Positions 1-11,100 of a DNA stretch of 64,000 nt are shown here, in pieces. Below the pieces are notes generated by a model. It did not search any database. It was given only the letters and a program-made list of their open reading frames with translations, and had not been told where the DNA came from. The stretch spans positions 59,465 through 123,464 of the forward strand of contig CAMZDG010000006.1 in the NCBI GenBank assembly GCA_947305245.1, written 5' to 3'. Origin of the DNA: an uncultured Lachnospiraceae bacterium (GTDB lineage: Bacteria > Bacillota > Clostridia > Lachnospirales > Lachnospiraceae). Every line of letters begins with the position of its first letter. Positions within the stretch are counted from its first letter, which is position 1. The position numbers and the translations under genes are program-made.

Positions 1-3000
1 CGAGCTGGTCAATTCATTTTCATAGGAGAGGCTGTGCATAGCGCCGCCGATCAGCCTTGTCCTGTCAGTTCCTGCTGCATTATAGAAATGAAGCGTATAC
101 TCATCCGTCTTACCGGTATTCAACGTAAACTGATAGTAGATGGAGGAAGGATCCACAATGTCCTTTCCGGTAAAGTATCCCTTCTTTCCGTCCTTGCCGT
201 CGATCCAGGCATAGGTCTTATCCACGACACTGCCAGAGCTCTCGCCATACAGATAGCATCTCGTTCCAAGACCACCGATCAGTCCCCTACAGTTATTAAA
301 CATATTTTCGTGGCTTGCAGCGTCCGTAAGCTGCGTTACGACAAAGGCATCGGAAGCATAGATCGTCTTCAGCTTGCTGCTGAATGCGAACATATATGCC
401 ATGTCCGTTACGCTGGAGGTGTCAAATCCGCTCAGATCCAGAACGGTTAATGCGCCACAGCCCCTGAACGCCTGTGCCATGGAGGTCACGGCTTCCGTAT
501 GGAGATGCCCCATATTCTGGATTTCCTTCAGGTTGCTACACTGATAGAACGCGGAATCCATGTTGGCAGGATAGATCGGCTCCTCAATGATGACCTGAGT
601 AATATTGCTTCTGTTAATGGCCGTCTCACCGCTCGTATCCGTATACTGCGAACTGTTCAGCATTGCGCCGTAAATCTGGGTCCATCCCGTCTCGGGAGTC
701 GCGGACAGATGAAGCACCGTCTCGCCACTTTCCACGGAGAGCTTATAGTAGATCCTCTTATCCAGCTGATTCTTGTCCGTAAAGTAACCCTGCTGCGAAG
801 CCACAGGATTATCGATCCGGGCATACTCCCCATCCGTATGAGGATCGTCCACAAACTTAGTACCCTGGCCGCCCACCAGACCCTTTCGGCCGGTGAACAT
901 GTCATCCTGACGGCCAGACTGTGAAGTGCTGGCGTCAAGCACAAAGTTCTGCGAAGCATAGATGGTCGTCAGCTTCGTATCATCCGTATTCGCACAGAAG
1001 ATTTTCGAGAAATTGCCAACCCTGTTCGTGTTAAAGCTCGACAGATCCAGCTCGGTCAGGCTCGTGCAATCTTCAAACATGCTGGACATATCTGCCACGG
1101 TTACCGTGCTAAAGCTTGACAGGTCAAGTGTCTTCAGGCTGGAACATCCCTGGAACATGGTATTCATGCTACCCACGTTGCTGGTAACGAAGCTTGACAG
1201 GATAATGGTTTCAAGACTCGAGCAGCCCGCAAACATTCCTGCCATGTTCGATACGTGGGAAGTATCGAAATGAGACAGATCCAATGCTACAAGGGACGAA
1301 CAATTTTCAAACATGCAGATCATGGCCTGCGCGCTCGAAGTGTCAAAGCTTGACAGATCAAGCTCCATCAAGGAAGTACAACCGCTGAACACGTAAGTCA
1401 TGTCATTCAGATCCTTCGTATCCAGATAGTTCAGGTTCTCAATCTTCTTCAGGTCAGCACAATCCTTAAACGCCGATCCAATGCCCTCGGGAGCGATCGG
1501 GGAGTCGATGACAACCTTCGTGATCTGCGTGTGATCATAGCTAGTCGTTGCGGTGGAAGGTGTCTGGTACTGAGAGCTATCCAGTTTATTATCCGGAAGC
1601 GGAGTTCTGCCGGTCGCTTCCCTCGCATAGAGCGTCAGCACGATTTCTCCGTTGCCGTCTTCTTCCAAGGTGTAGTATACTCCGGTTTTCTCCTCCCAAG
1701 TCGCGCAGAAGGTCATGGCACCGGAGTCGGTGGTGCCAACTTCCGTGACGATCGTGCCAGGCGTATTCACTTCATACCATCCGGTGAACTTGTAACCGTC
1801 TCTGGTCACGTTCGCGGGCAGGGTCGCTCCAGTGCCATAGGTATATTCCGTAGGCACGGTGGTGTCATTGATCTTTGCCGTCGCGTCATTTTCGGCCTTC
1901 AGATCATAGGTAATGCCATATTTGCGGGCGGTTGCCGCATAATATGCCTTGAGCGTCGATACGGCAGTGATCTGCGGCATGTCGTCTCCGCCCGTATAGA
2001 TCGTAGGCGTCGTGCTCGTATCCGTAGACAGGATCCAGCCCTTGAATTCATAGGTATATCCAGGGCTATCCGCCTTCGAAGGCTCCTGTGATCCGTTATA
2101 AGCGGGCTTAGCTTCATAAGCTACCTTCTGCGTCTGTCCGAGCACGGTGGTGCCGTCTTCATCCACAAAGGTGACGTCGAAGGTCTCCTTCTCGAATTTC
2201 GGCACAACCTTTACGTCGTATGCAGGCATATAGAAGGTGTAACAGTCTTGATTTGTCTGCGTCGTCGCGATCGTCTCTTCCGTTTCCACGTTATTCTCCA
2301 CCTTGTAGAAGGTAAAGCCTTCGAACGTGTGATGCTCAGCGGCATTGAAAATCAGGTCGACTTCGTCATTTTGCAGTGCACAAATAAAATAATTCGTTGC
2401 GACGGTGCCGCCGGTAACCTGCGCGATCTCCACCTGATAATTGATGACGGTGATCTCCGCGGTGCAATCCTTGGCAGGCATGGTAAAGGAGTAAACTCCG
2501 TTTGACCCGGTGGTGGTGATCACGTTGCCGTCCGCGTCCTTAACGGAAATCGCATTCGGCTGGAAGGAGTAATTCTCGCCGTCTCCGCGGCTTCCGTAGA
2601 ACTTAAGGTAAACTGTCTGATCCGTCGCGTAATCATAAGTAGCAGTCGCGCCGACAGCATCGATCTGCGCGTCCTTCGAATCGTCGAGATTCGTACTGGA
2701 GGAGCAAAAGTAGCTAAAGACTCCGCTGCCGTTTGCGGACAGAGTCAACGTGTTCTTATTTGCCGTCCACTTCGCATGATATTCCTTATCTTCCGCTTCC
2801 GTCGCGCCGATGGTCGTCACGGCCGTGTCATTGGCCGTAGGCGCATCAGAAGTAAACCAGCCGTCGAAACGATAGCCGTCTCTGGTCACGTTCGTGGGCA
2901 GGGTTGCTCCGGTACCGTAAGTATAGTTTGCAGGCGCGTTGGCATCATTGATCTTCGCCGTCGCGTCATTTCCCGCATTCAAATAATAAGTTATGGTAAA

Positions 3001-6000
3001 GCTGTTTCCGGTTGCCTTAAATCTTGCATAGTAATCCGCATCGCCCAGTACCGCAGAAAGCGTGGTCTCGGCTCCGCTTGCGTTATTCCAGCCAACGAAG
3101 GAGAACGTCTCCTGCACGGTCGCCGCTTTCTTGGGCGCAGGCCCGTCATATACGGGCGTCGTGTTATACGCCACGTTCATGGTATAAACATAGTTCGGAT
3201 TCGTATCGTCCGTGTCATGGAAGCGGATCTCATATTTCCGCGCGGAGGCGGTATAGGTTGCCACATAGATCACGTCAGCCGTCACGTTCGGAATGGCATT
3301 TGCCAGATAGGTGTTCGTGCCGTCATACCAACCTGCAAACGTGAATTCTTCCTCCGTAGAGGGATTTCTGGTGGGATCTGCAGGGATCGTGAGTTCATCG
3401 CGCGTCTTGTTATAATCGTACTTTTGCTCTGCCTGCAGCGTATTTCCGTTATAATCATTAAAGGTTACGGAATACTGTCTGACATGCTCCTCAAACTCCG
3501 CCTTATAGGTGGCCTGGCCCGTTACGGTCTCGATCGTCGGCGTCCAACCCTTGAAGCTGTAGGTATTCGAAATGGTATCTTCTCTGGTGGGAGCATCCGT
3601 TCCGGGATAGGAGGGCATGTCGCCATAATCATAAGTCTGCACCGTGAGAACCGCATCGTCATAGTTTGCCCAGGTGATCCTATACTGGTTCGTGATCTCG
3701 TCATAGGTTGCCTGATAGGTCTGATTTCCGACCACGGGCCCTATCGCAGGCGACCAATCCGCAAAGGAATAGCTGAACTGTGCATTGCCTTCCTTCGTCG
3801 GCGTTGTTGCATAAGACGGCGTCGTGCCATAGGCCTGATCAGTAAGCGTATCCAGCAGGCTTCCGTCGTCGTTCTCGAAAATGATCGTATAAGTATTGAC
3901 TCTCTGCTGGAAAACGACAGAGTAAGTCGCATTCCCGGTGACTGCGGGAAGATTGGTCCCGACTGCATAGGTAACGTTGCTCTCACTCTTCCAGCCGGCG
4001 AAATCATAGCTAAACTGTGCGTCGCCCTGCTTCTCCGGATCTGCATGCTCATAAACGGGGATCTCGCCATAAGGCAGGGTAACGGCATTTCCCATCTGGT
4101 TACCGTCTTCATCCGTCCAAGTGATCTGATATTCATTGACCTCAGATTCATAGGTTGCAACGTAAGAGACGTTACCCGTCACCTCAGGCATCTCACCAAT
4201 GTTTTCATATAAATTGCTTCCGTCACTCCATCCTCTGAACGTAAAGGTATATTGTGGCGTTCTTTCCCTGAAGGGTTCCTCACCGTCGAAGCTTGGCCTT
4301 GCGCCTCTTAGCAGGTTCGTATCTTCTTCGAGAATGGTGCCGTTCCAGTTTCTCCAGGTCACCGTAAAGACAGTGGGCGCAACGTAGGGCTTATCCAGCT
4401 CCTTCTTCGCATAGACTGCGATAAACTTCGCATCTTCCTTCACTGCGGGAAGCGCTGCGTCTGCCGCGTAAGTCTCCTTGCCGAGCTTCCAGCCTGCGAA
4501 GGTATAGGAATACTCCTCGTCGGATTCCTTCTCCGGCAGGTCACGCCCTGCATATTTGGGCACGCTGCCATAGGGAATCGTCTGCTGATTCAGAACGGTT
4601 CTCTCATCGTCATCATAGAATACCACGTTCAAGTCCAGTGCACGGAAGGTTGCCCTTACGTTGACGTTGCTTGCAGGCATGACGAACTGATAGCTTTCGC
4701 CGCTTGCGACAACGCCGATCGCACTGCCGTCCGCACTGGTCACGGTCAGGCTTTCGAACTCATGTCCCGGGCCGTTTGTAACGTTGACGAATACTGTCTC
4801 GCCTTCGAGTGCTTCCTTGGGCGCCGCGCTCACGGTGCCGCCATCGGCAGCCGTAACGTTTACTTGATACTTGGCCTCCGCCTCGATCTTTACGAAGCTG
4901 CCGCCCACGATCACGTCGCTGGCAGGCATGGAAAAGCTGTGATCCGCCGCCAGGGAGACGGACCCGCCAATTCTCTTCGTCTTTGCGTTATATGCGTTCA
5001 CGGTGAGGGACTCCAGCTTGTATCCCTCGTCGGGAACCGCGATCAGCGTCACCTTCGCTCCCACTTCCACGCGGCTGGGCGCGATGATGGTTCCGTGCTC
5101 CACGTCCGCAACGACCACGGGATAGCTGTCCACCTTGTCGAGCTCGATCAGGTGGAACCTCTCGTCCTTGCGGAACACCGAGCCCGCGTTATATCTCTCA
5201 AGAACGGCTTCCTTTCCGAGGATCGTGTCCGTCACGCCGATGATGTCCGTGCCGAGCACCGTCACCTGGAAGTCCTCCTCGCCTGCGAGGATCGATGCGC
5301 CGTCCTCCATCTCGTTCGCGATCGTTCCGCCTGAGAAGTGGAACTCCGCCTTCGCGCCGCTTGCCACGCGCATGATCGTTTCGTAGCGGTTGGACGAGAT
5401 CATTCCCGAAAGCATGATCACCTCGCCGCCGTCAATCACGATCATTTCCTCTCCGGACGCTTCCGGGGCCGCCTCGACGGTTCCGGCGTTCTTAAAGGTG
5501 CCGTTCGTCGTCATGCCCTTTCCGAGCACGAGGCGTCCGGTCTCCGTGATCTCCAAAATGCCCATGTTTACCAGGACGTCCTGCAGCATCAGGGTGTTGG
5601 AGCTGCGCACGGTCACGGTGCCCTCGTTGGACATCCTCGCGTAAAGGTTCGCCGTGCCGTCCACGGTGAAGCTGCTTCCCTTTAGGACGCGAACGGGCAC
5701 GCCTGCCCTTGCCTCCAGGGTCTTTCCTTCGGGCGCCGTGAAGTCAACGTCCACCTTCAGCGTGTTGTCGTCCTCCGTCCCGTTTCCGGGAAGCAGTACG
5801 ACCCTTCCGTATTTTTCAGCGTCTAGGTATTTCTGAACCGTCTCCGCCGTCTGGGGCATGATCAGGTATGCCACCGCGGAGGGCCTGTCGGTGTTTGCGG
5901 GCTTCCACACGGGATCCTTTTCCACCACGTTCAGTTCGTCCGCCGCCTTCTCCTCGATCAGGCGGATCTCCTTCTGATGCTTTTCCTGATCTGCCTTCTT

Positions 6001-6780
6001 GCGCTCTTCCACGTACTCGCGCGTCAAATTTCGAAGGTCGATCCTGGTTTCGGATTCCTTGTATATTTTCTCGATCAGCTCGTCGTTCCCGAGGAGCTCC
6101 TCCAGGACGAACCCGGGGATGTCCTCCTCAGAGAAGGTCTTCATGGTGACGCCGCAGGATGCCTCCTCGCCTCCCATCTCGGACTTCGGGAACACGTAGA
6201 ACTCCGCGTACTGACCGGGCTTCAGGGTGATCGTCTCAGAACCGTTGTCCAGCGGGTTCACCACCAGGCACTCCAGTTCGCCGGTGAGCAGGTACACCGT
6301 GCTCAGCCAGTCGTCGGTCACTTCCACCCAACCGCTGGTGCCGCGGATACCGGTCACCATCGTGGAGGTTCGGATGTTAAAGGCCTCGTCGTTTGCCAGG
6401 GGCACCGTCACGTTGAAGAAGATCTTTCCCTTGAGGGTGCGGACCTCGAGCTTCTTGGAGAGGAACGCCTTCTTCAGCATGGTCTCCGTGTTCTCGTCCA
6501 GCTTGATGGCCTTGGCCTCGTCCAGGCTGACCCACGCGTAGCTTTCGCTTTCCGTGACCTGATGGTCGCCGTTATACAGCTGCATGCCGTCCCAGAGGTC
6601 CAGTTCCTCTTTTGCGCTGCTTTCCACGCGAACGGTTCCCTGCGTCTTTTCCAGGACGAACTTCGTCGCCTTTTTCTTTGCCGCGTAAGCCACCTGCGTG
6701 ACCATCAGCACCGCCGTCATAACCAGCAAGGCGCCCATCATTTTCTTCAGCATATGTAACTTCTCACATCTATGATTCAT
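1..6780 (-). CDS. Giant BspA-like surface protein, 3' end beyond window (partial)
   Basis: An open frame of 2,260 codons runs from the ATG at 6780 to the left edge; I checked the frame at several points and found no stop. GGAGGT lies 7 nt upstream (6788-6793), inside the leader of an earlier in-frame ATG (6807), so 6780 is the start. The order is: signal peptide (about 1-33, ending AYA), FecR domain (about 35-200, with GIRGTSGWVEV), a charged helical linker, a beta-solenoid-like segment, InlB-type repeats (about 550-720), Listeria-Bacteroides repeats (FxGW motifs) to about 1690, then DUF285 repeats of the LDLSSFDTSxVTxMxxMF type to the edge. It is a paralogue of the giant gene at 8149-26748, and the shared 1.07-kb block suggests recent exchange. 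It is probably a secreted adhesin or host/matrix-binding protein. The anchor, if any, lies outside the window. Confidence 0.9.
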   Translation of the reverse strand, partial: MNHRCEKLHMLKKMMGALLVMTAVLMVTQVAYAAKKKATKFVLEKTQGTVRVESSAKEELDLWDGMQLYNGDHQVTESESYAWVSLDEAKAIKLDENTETMLKKAFLSKKLEVRTLKGKIFFNVTVPLANDEAFNIRTSTMVTGIRGTSGWVEVTDDWLSTVYLLTGELECLVVNPLDNGSETITLKPGQYAEFYVFPKSEMGGEEASCGVTMKTFSEEDIPGFVLEELLGNDELIEKIYKESETRIDLRNLTREYVEERKKADQEKHQKEIRLIEEKAADELNVVEKDPVWKPANTDRPSAVAYLIMPQTAETVQKYLDAEKYGRVVLLPGNGTEDDNTLKVDVDFTAPEGKTLEARAGVPVRVLKGSSFTVDGTANLYARMSNEGTVTVRSSNTLMLQDVLVNMGILEITETGRLVLGKGMTTNGTFKNAGTVEAAPEASGEEMIVIDGGEVIMLSGMISSNRYETIMRVASGAKAEFHFSGGTIANEMEDGASILAGEEDFQVTVLGTDIIGVTDTILGKEAVLERYNAGSVFRKDERFHLIELDKVDSYPVVVADVEHGTIIAPSRVEVGAKVTLIAVPDEGYKLESLTVNAYNAKTKRIGGSVSLAADHSFSMPASDVIVGGSFVKIEAEAKYQVNVTAADGGTVSAAPKEALEGETVFVNVTNGPGHEFESLTVTSADGSAIGVVASGESYQFVMPASNVNVRATFRALDLNVVFYDDDERTVLNQQTIPYGSVPKYAGRDLPEKESDEEYSYTFAGWKLGKETYAADAALPAVKEDAKFIAVYAKKELDKPYVAPTVFTVTWRNWNGTILEEDTNLLRGARPSFDGEEPFRERTPQYTFTFRGWSDGSNLYENIGEMPEVTGNVSYVATYESEVNEYQITWTDEDGNQMGNAVTLPYGEIPVYEHADPEKQGDAQFSYDFAGWKSESNVTYAVGTNLPAVTGNATYSVVFQQRVNTYTIIFENDDGSLLDTLTDQAYGTTPSYATTPTKEGNAQFSYSFADWSPAIGPVVGNQTYQATYDEITNQYRITWANYDDAVLTVQTYDYGDMPSYPGTDAPTREDTISNTYSFKGWTPTIETVTGQATYKAEFEEHVRQYSVTFNDYNGNTLQAEQKYDYNKTRDELTIPADPTRNPSTEEEFTFAGWYDGTNTYLANAIPNVTADVIYVATYTASARKYEIRFHDTDDTNPNYVYTMNVAYNTTPVYDGPAPKKAATVQETFSFVGWNNASGAETTLSAVLGDADYYARFKATGNSFTITYYLNAGNDATAKINDANAPANYTYGTGATLPTNVTRDGYRFDGWFTSDAPTANDTAVTTIGATEAEDKEYHAKWTANKNTLTLSANGSGVFSYFCSSSTNLDDSKDAQIDAVGATATYDYATDQTVYLKFYGSRGDGENYSFQPNAISVKDADGNVITTTGSNGVYSFTMPAKDCTAEITVINYQVEIAQVTGGTVATNYFICALQNDEVDLIFNAAEHHTFEGFTFYKVENNVETEETIATTQTNQDCYTFYMPAYDVKVVPKFEKETFDVTFVDEDGTTVLGQTQKVAYEAKPAYNGSQEPSKADSPGYTYEFKGWILSTDTSTTPTIYTGGDDMPQITAVSTLKAYYAATARKYGITYDLKAENDATAKINDTTVPTEYTYGTGATLPANVTRDGYKFTGWYEVNTPGTIVTEVGTTDSGAMTFCATWEEKTGVYYTLEEDGNGEIVLTLYAREATGRTPLPDNKLDSSQYQTPSTATTSYDHTQITKVVIDSPIAPEGIGSAFKDCADLKKIENLNYLDTKDLNDMTYVFSGCTSLMELDLSSFDTSSAQAMICMFENCSSLVALDLSHFDTSHVSNMAGMFAGCSSLETIILSSFVTSNVGSMNTMFQGCSSLKTLDLSSFSTVTVADMSSMFEDCTSLTELDLSSFNTNRVGNFSKIFCANTDDTKLTTIYASQNFVLDASTSQSGRQDDMFTGRKGLVGGQGTKFVDDPHTDGEYARIDNPVASQQGYFTDKNQLDKRIYYKLSVESGETVLHLSATPETGWTQIYGAMLNSSQYTDTSGETAINRSNITQVIIEEPIYPANMDSAFYQCSNLKEIQNMGHLHTEAVTSMAQAFRGCGALTVLDLSGFDTSSVTDMAYMFAFSSKLKTIYASDAFVVTQLTDAASHENMFNNCRGLIGGLGTRCYLYGESSGSVVDKTYAWIDGKDGKKGYFTGKDIVDPSSIYYQFTLNTGKTDEYTLHFYNAAGTDRTRLIGGAMHSLSYENELTSS
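4826..5895. repeat. Copy A of a 1.07-kb block shared by the two giant genes
   Basis: Aligns with 24800-25869 at a constant offset of 19,974 bp. Every stretch I compared is identical, up to a first mismatch at 5896 (T versus C at 25870). It encodes the beta-solenoid-like segment and the first InlB-type repeats. The flanks are clearly diverged, which suggests recent gene conversion or duplication. Confidence 0.9.
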
Positions 6781-6833
6781 CTTCCTGACCTCCGTGAAAT
6801 CGATCATTCAGTAAATTACAAACATCCTGTTAT

Positions 6834-6862
6834 ATCGTATCATAAAACCATTTACTTTTCCA
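6834..6862 (-). promoter_or_regulatory. Candidate sigma-A promoter for the partial giant gene
   Basis: On the minus strand TGGAAA (6857-6862) and TACGAT (6834-6839) are separated by 17 bp. The same element, with the same spacing and nearly the same spacer, precedes the second giant gene, which supports it as a shared functional promoter. Confidence 0.55.
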
Positions 6863-6895
6863 CTATAAACTGTTAATTCCCCCCGAAAAACCCCA

Positions 6896-6938
6896 TAAAA
6901 TAAACAAAGTCGTGGAAACTGTCTACTGTTTCCACGAC
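6896..6938 (-). terminator. Intrinsic terminator after the NHL-propeller gene
   Basis: Perfect 11-bp arms GTCGTGGAAAC (6909-6919) and GTTTCCACGAC (6928-6938) are followed on the minus strand by a T-rich TTTGTTTATTT. It ends the 8149-26748/7016-8101 transcription unit just before the next giant gene's promoter. A closely similar hairpin lies at 26874-26910. Confidence 0.75.
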
Positions 6939-7015
6939 CTTATTCGTCATCATCTCATTTCAGTGAACCCTCGGCAGCTTCCAGGCGGGATCTGCCGGAG
7001 TATCACGGTTTCTCT

Positions 7016-8101
7016 TTATTCCTGAACCAGCACGTAAACCCTTCTGGAGAATACGTCGCAGACATACAATGCATGATCCTTATAGCACATGCCCACGGGG
7101 CTCGTGGGATACGTCGAAAGGGCATCCCCCGCGTACTCCAGCACCGTGTCCACCATGCCGTCCTTGATCCTGCGAACCGTCCCGTTCACCGTGTCGCTCA
7201 CGTACACCGCTCCGTCGTCCCCGACCGTAACGCCCTGCGGCGAGGAGAAGGTTGCCTTCGACGCGATCCCGTTGTCGTCTCCCTCTTCGCCCGTGCCCGC
7301 AAGCACGATCATCGAGCCGTCCTTGATCTGCAGGATCCGGTTCTCTCCCGTCTCCGCAACGTAAAGCGCTCCGTCCGCCCAGCAAAGCCCCATCGGCCTG
7401 ACAAGGCCCTCCTCGTAGACCTCAACCCGGCCCTGCTCCGTGATCACGTAGATCGTGCCGCGTGCCGTGTCCGCCACGAAGAGCCTTCCCTGATCGTCCG
7501 CCGCAAGTCCCGTCGGCTGGTCAAAGATCACTCCCATGTCGCCCATCTCCAGCACGTCCGACGAGCCGTTCACGGTCTCCACCGTGCTTCCCCGGACAAG
7601 GCGCACCGCGTTGTTCTTCGTATCGGACACCGCGTAGCCGTCCAGGAAGGGCACGATGGCCCAGGGCTCCTTGAAGAGGCTCTCCTCGAGCGATCCGTCC
7701 TTATAGCCTCCGAGAGGCTCTCCGGAAGGGTCCTTCTCCGTTGCCGCCCCGGCGTACACCTCCGCGCCGGTCATGTCCGCCTTCCAGATCTTCTTTCCGA
7801 AGACGTCCGTCACGAGGAAGCTCCCGTCCTCCATGGGCGCGATGCCGTTCGGCCCGCACATGACGTCAAGGCCGCTCAAGTACATGATGTTCCCCAGCGG
7901 CGTCCCCGTCTTTTTCTTCGTCACGAAGTGCCCGATGAGGAAGATCAGCGCGATCACCAAAAGGACGATCACGGCCGCCAGGATGATCCAGAGCTTACGC
8001 TTCCCGCCCCGGCCGCCGTTTCCTTTCCCTGCGGCGCTCCTGGCCTTTCCTTCCTTCGCCACCCAGTCTTCAATTCTTTCACTGCTTTGTGCTTCACTCA
8101 T
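7016..8101 (-). CDS. Membrane-anchored NHL-repeat beta-propeller protein
   Basis: 361 aa. The ATG at 8101 has GGAGG nine bases upstream; a TTG nine bases earlier would leave no spacing and is rejected. Residues 1-36 are hydrophilic and Gly/Lys/Arg-rich, 37-60 form one transmembrane helix, and the rest is a run of NHL-type blades of about 45-50 residues (patterns such as GLAADDQGRLFVADT and GVTVGDDGAVYVSDT). The positive residues before the helix place the propeller outside the cell. It starts 47 bp after the giant gene's stop with no terminator between, so the two are probably co-transcribed, and the propeller may help display or bind the giant protein (inference). NHL propellers usually bind proteins, glycans or RNA; no catalytic motif is visible. 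Confidence 0.85.
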   Translation of the reverse strand: MSEAQSSERIEDWVAKEGKARSAAGKGNGGRGGKRKLWIILAAVIVLLVIALIFLIGHFVTKKKTGTPLGNIMYLSGLDVMCGPNGIAPMEDGSFLVTDVFGKKIWKADMTGAEVYAGAATEKDPSGEPLGGYKDGSLEESLFKEPWAIVPFLDGYAVSDTKNNAVRLVRGSTVETVNGSSDVLEMGDMGVIFDQPTGLAADDQGRLFVADTARGTIYVITEQGRVEVYEEGLVRPMGLCWADGALYVAETGENRILQIKDGSMIVLAGTGEEGDDNGIASKATFSSPQGVTVGDDGAVYVSDTVNGTVRRIKDGMVDTVLEYAGDALSTYPTSPVGMCYKDHALYVCDVFSRRVYVLVQE

Positions 8102-8148
8102 GTCACTCAACCTCCAAAGGACCGTATGTCTTTCTTCCTTCGCCTAAC

Positions 8149-11100
8149 TTAACCATTGTTGCCGTCATTGCCGTCGTTACCGTCGTTTCCGTTATCGCCG
8201 CCGTTGCCATCGTTACCGTCGTTGTCATCACTGCAGTGCACCGTGGCGCCGCTCGGGTACATATCCTCTACCTCTGCCCATTCTTCCCTCGTTCCGTCGA
8301 AGTAAATGTCCGTTAAGGCAACTCCACGGAACGCACGTCCGTGTACGCCAGTAACCTTCTTCGAGACAGTAAGCTCTTTCAGATTCGTACAATCGGCGAA
8401 TGCATCCTCACCAATATATTTCACTTTTTCAGGAAGCGCGATTTTCGTAAGGCTCGTACATTGAATGAATGCGTCTTCTGCAATGGTCGTCAGGTTTTCA
8501 GAAAGAGTAACTTCCGTCAGGGCCGGGCAAGCACCGAATGCACCATTGATTAGAATTTCCACGTTTTTAGGAAGCGTGATCTTCTGAAGCTTTTCGCATC
8601 CGTAGAAGGCTGAATAACCAATGGTTTTCACGCTTTCAGGAATGGTGATTTCCTTCAAGGCATCACAGCTAAAGAACATATCATAAGGAATCTCTGTCAT
8701 TCCTTCAGGCAGATTTATTGTTTCAAGGCCGTCACACCAGTAAAAGATAGAAGTTCCCCACTCCGTAATGTTACAGTCATCCGCAAACTCCACCTTTTTC
8801 AGTGAAGAACAACCTGCAAAAGCAGAATCGCCAATGCTGGTGATGACGCTGTCTATTCTAAACTCTGCTAAGGACCTACAGTACTCGAAGCATTGCTTCG
8901 GTATACTCGTGATATTCTTTCCAAGCGTAACCGAATTAAGTTTGCCGCATTCTCTAAACACTCCGTTCCCGATCGTGAGCACGCTGTCAGGGATCACAAT
9001 AGTTTCAATGGCCGTTCCGCTGAAGGCAAAGCCACCAATAGACGTGACGCCGTCCGGAATTGAGATGCTCTTGACGGATTGTACGTAATAGAAATCAGCA
9101 TATCCAATCGACGTGATTCCTTTCCTGATCGTCACCGTCTCTAAAGTATCCTTGTCATACCCACTCTTCTTCCAAGGAGCTCGATTATTGTTCGAATCGT
9201 AATCCGGGAGCGCACCGTCGCCAAAGACGGTCAGGTCCTTGCTGGTCAATTCATAATACTGCCAACCACCGGCCGTTACGGGCACGCCAACGACGCCATA
9301 ATTCTCGTAATCTCCGTCGATGCGTCCGCCGTTTCCGATCGCGCCGTTCGTCTCATTGATCAGCGTTCCCTGATCCCGGATCGAAATCTGTCCCTTATTG
9401 AGCAGATCGCCGCTGTTGCTAACGGTTCCATAGGTGCAAAGGATCGCATTCTCCTCGATCTTCACCTGAATTTCCTCAGGGATCGTCAGGGTTGCGCCAT
9501 CCATCACGAACAGCGTCTTCCCTGCAGGAATCGTCAGGTCTCCGGTCAGCGTAAGGTCACTGGTCAGCTTTACGGAAGTGTTCGCATTCAGGACTCCCTG
9601 CAGCTGCTCCGCGCTGCCGGTAAACTCAGTTGCTCCCGCCGTAAACAGGAACGTAACGTTGATCGTCACCTTCTCACAAGGCATTTCAAACGTATTATTT
9701 TGCGCTACAGTCAAGGTTGTTCCACTGGCCGTCTTCACGCTTATGATATTTACTTCCGCGCCTGCATCCGGCGTGATCACAAGCTTTACGTTCTTTCCTC
9801 CCATGGCCGTCGTCGCTTCCGTGCCATCCACCTCTGCCTTAACGGTTCCGTTTGCATTATTCGCAATCTGCAGGTTGGATACGTAATTGTAGTACAGCAC
9901 CTCCATCGTGCCATCAGTAAATTTGGTATCCTCGACGCTCCGAAGCAGGTTAGACCACTCCGCCGCCGAACCGGCATAGTAAACAGTCGTCAGGCCGTCT
10001 CTGCCAATGAAGGCAGCCGAGTTAATATACTCCAGGCTCTTCGGCAGCCAGATCTCTTCCAGCTTGTCGGTTTGTGCCATCGTCTGCGCGTCAAAGGCAT
10101 CGTTTGCGATCCCCTTAGTCCCCTCTGAAATCACGACCTTCTCCGCCAAAGGACATCTGTAGAAGCAGAACGAAGGCACTTCACTCAAGCTCGGAGGCAG
10201 ATAGATGCCAGGCTCCGTGGGAGCTCCGTAGTAAGTAACACTGGTCAAGCCGCAGTTAGCGAACGCATAGATGCCCATATCAGTGAGATCTGAAGGCAAT
10301 TTCACCGTCGTCAGGTTCGTGCAACCCTCGAACGCATATTTCCCAATGCTGTGAACGCTGGCGGGAAGCTCTACCGTCGTAAGTCCGGTATGACCGCGGA
10401 AGGAATCCCCCGCAACATACTGAATGCCGTCATAAACGACGATGTTCTTCACTCCGTCTCTGATTGCTTTCCAAGGCATCGTGTCACTTGAGAAATCACT
10501 CATGACGCCAGTGCCAATGATCCGAACCTCATAGTTGTTTTCGCTTCCAAAAACGGCATAGCCGCACCAGTCTCCGCAGGTCCCAATGGTCCCCTGACTT
10601 GCACTGATCACCGTACTCGAAGTGTTATAATCCTCAAACGTTCCGGAAGGATCCGTCGTGGAATAAAACTCTCCATAGTTTTCGATCGTACAATCGGTAA
10701 AGTCCAAAGTACCACGGTTAAACAGAAGGCCACGGTTCGCGAATCCGCTCGAGGACGTATCCTTCAGGCCTTGGATCGTACCCCTGTTAAAGATCTGACC
10801 ATAGTTACTGAGTAATCCACCGTCATTTACGGTCAAGGTCACGCTATCGCCAATCTGTAGGATCACTTCATCATCCACGGTAAGCGTCTTACCCGCCGGG
10901 ATCTCCAAGTCATCAAAGACTGTAATATAGGTGTAGTCACCGCTCACCGGCTTCAGTTTGACTTCCGACACTCCGCTCATGTTAAGGTAATTCTGAATGG
11001 CGGATACCGTCTGATATCCGGTCAGGTTCATTGTCGTTCCTTCCGACGCCGCCTTAAAGGTAGCCTTCACCGTCACGTTGCTCTCAGGCATCGTAAAGGT

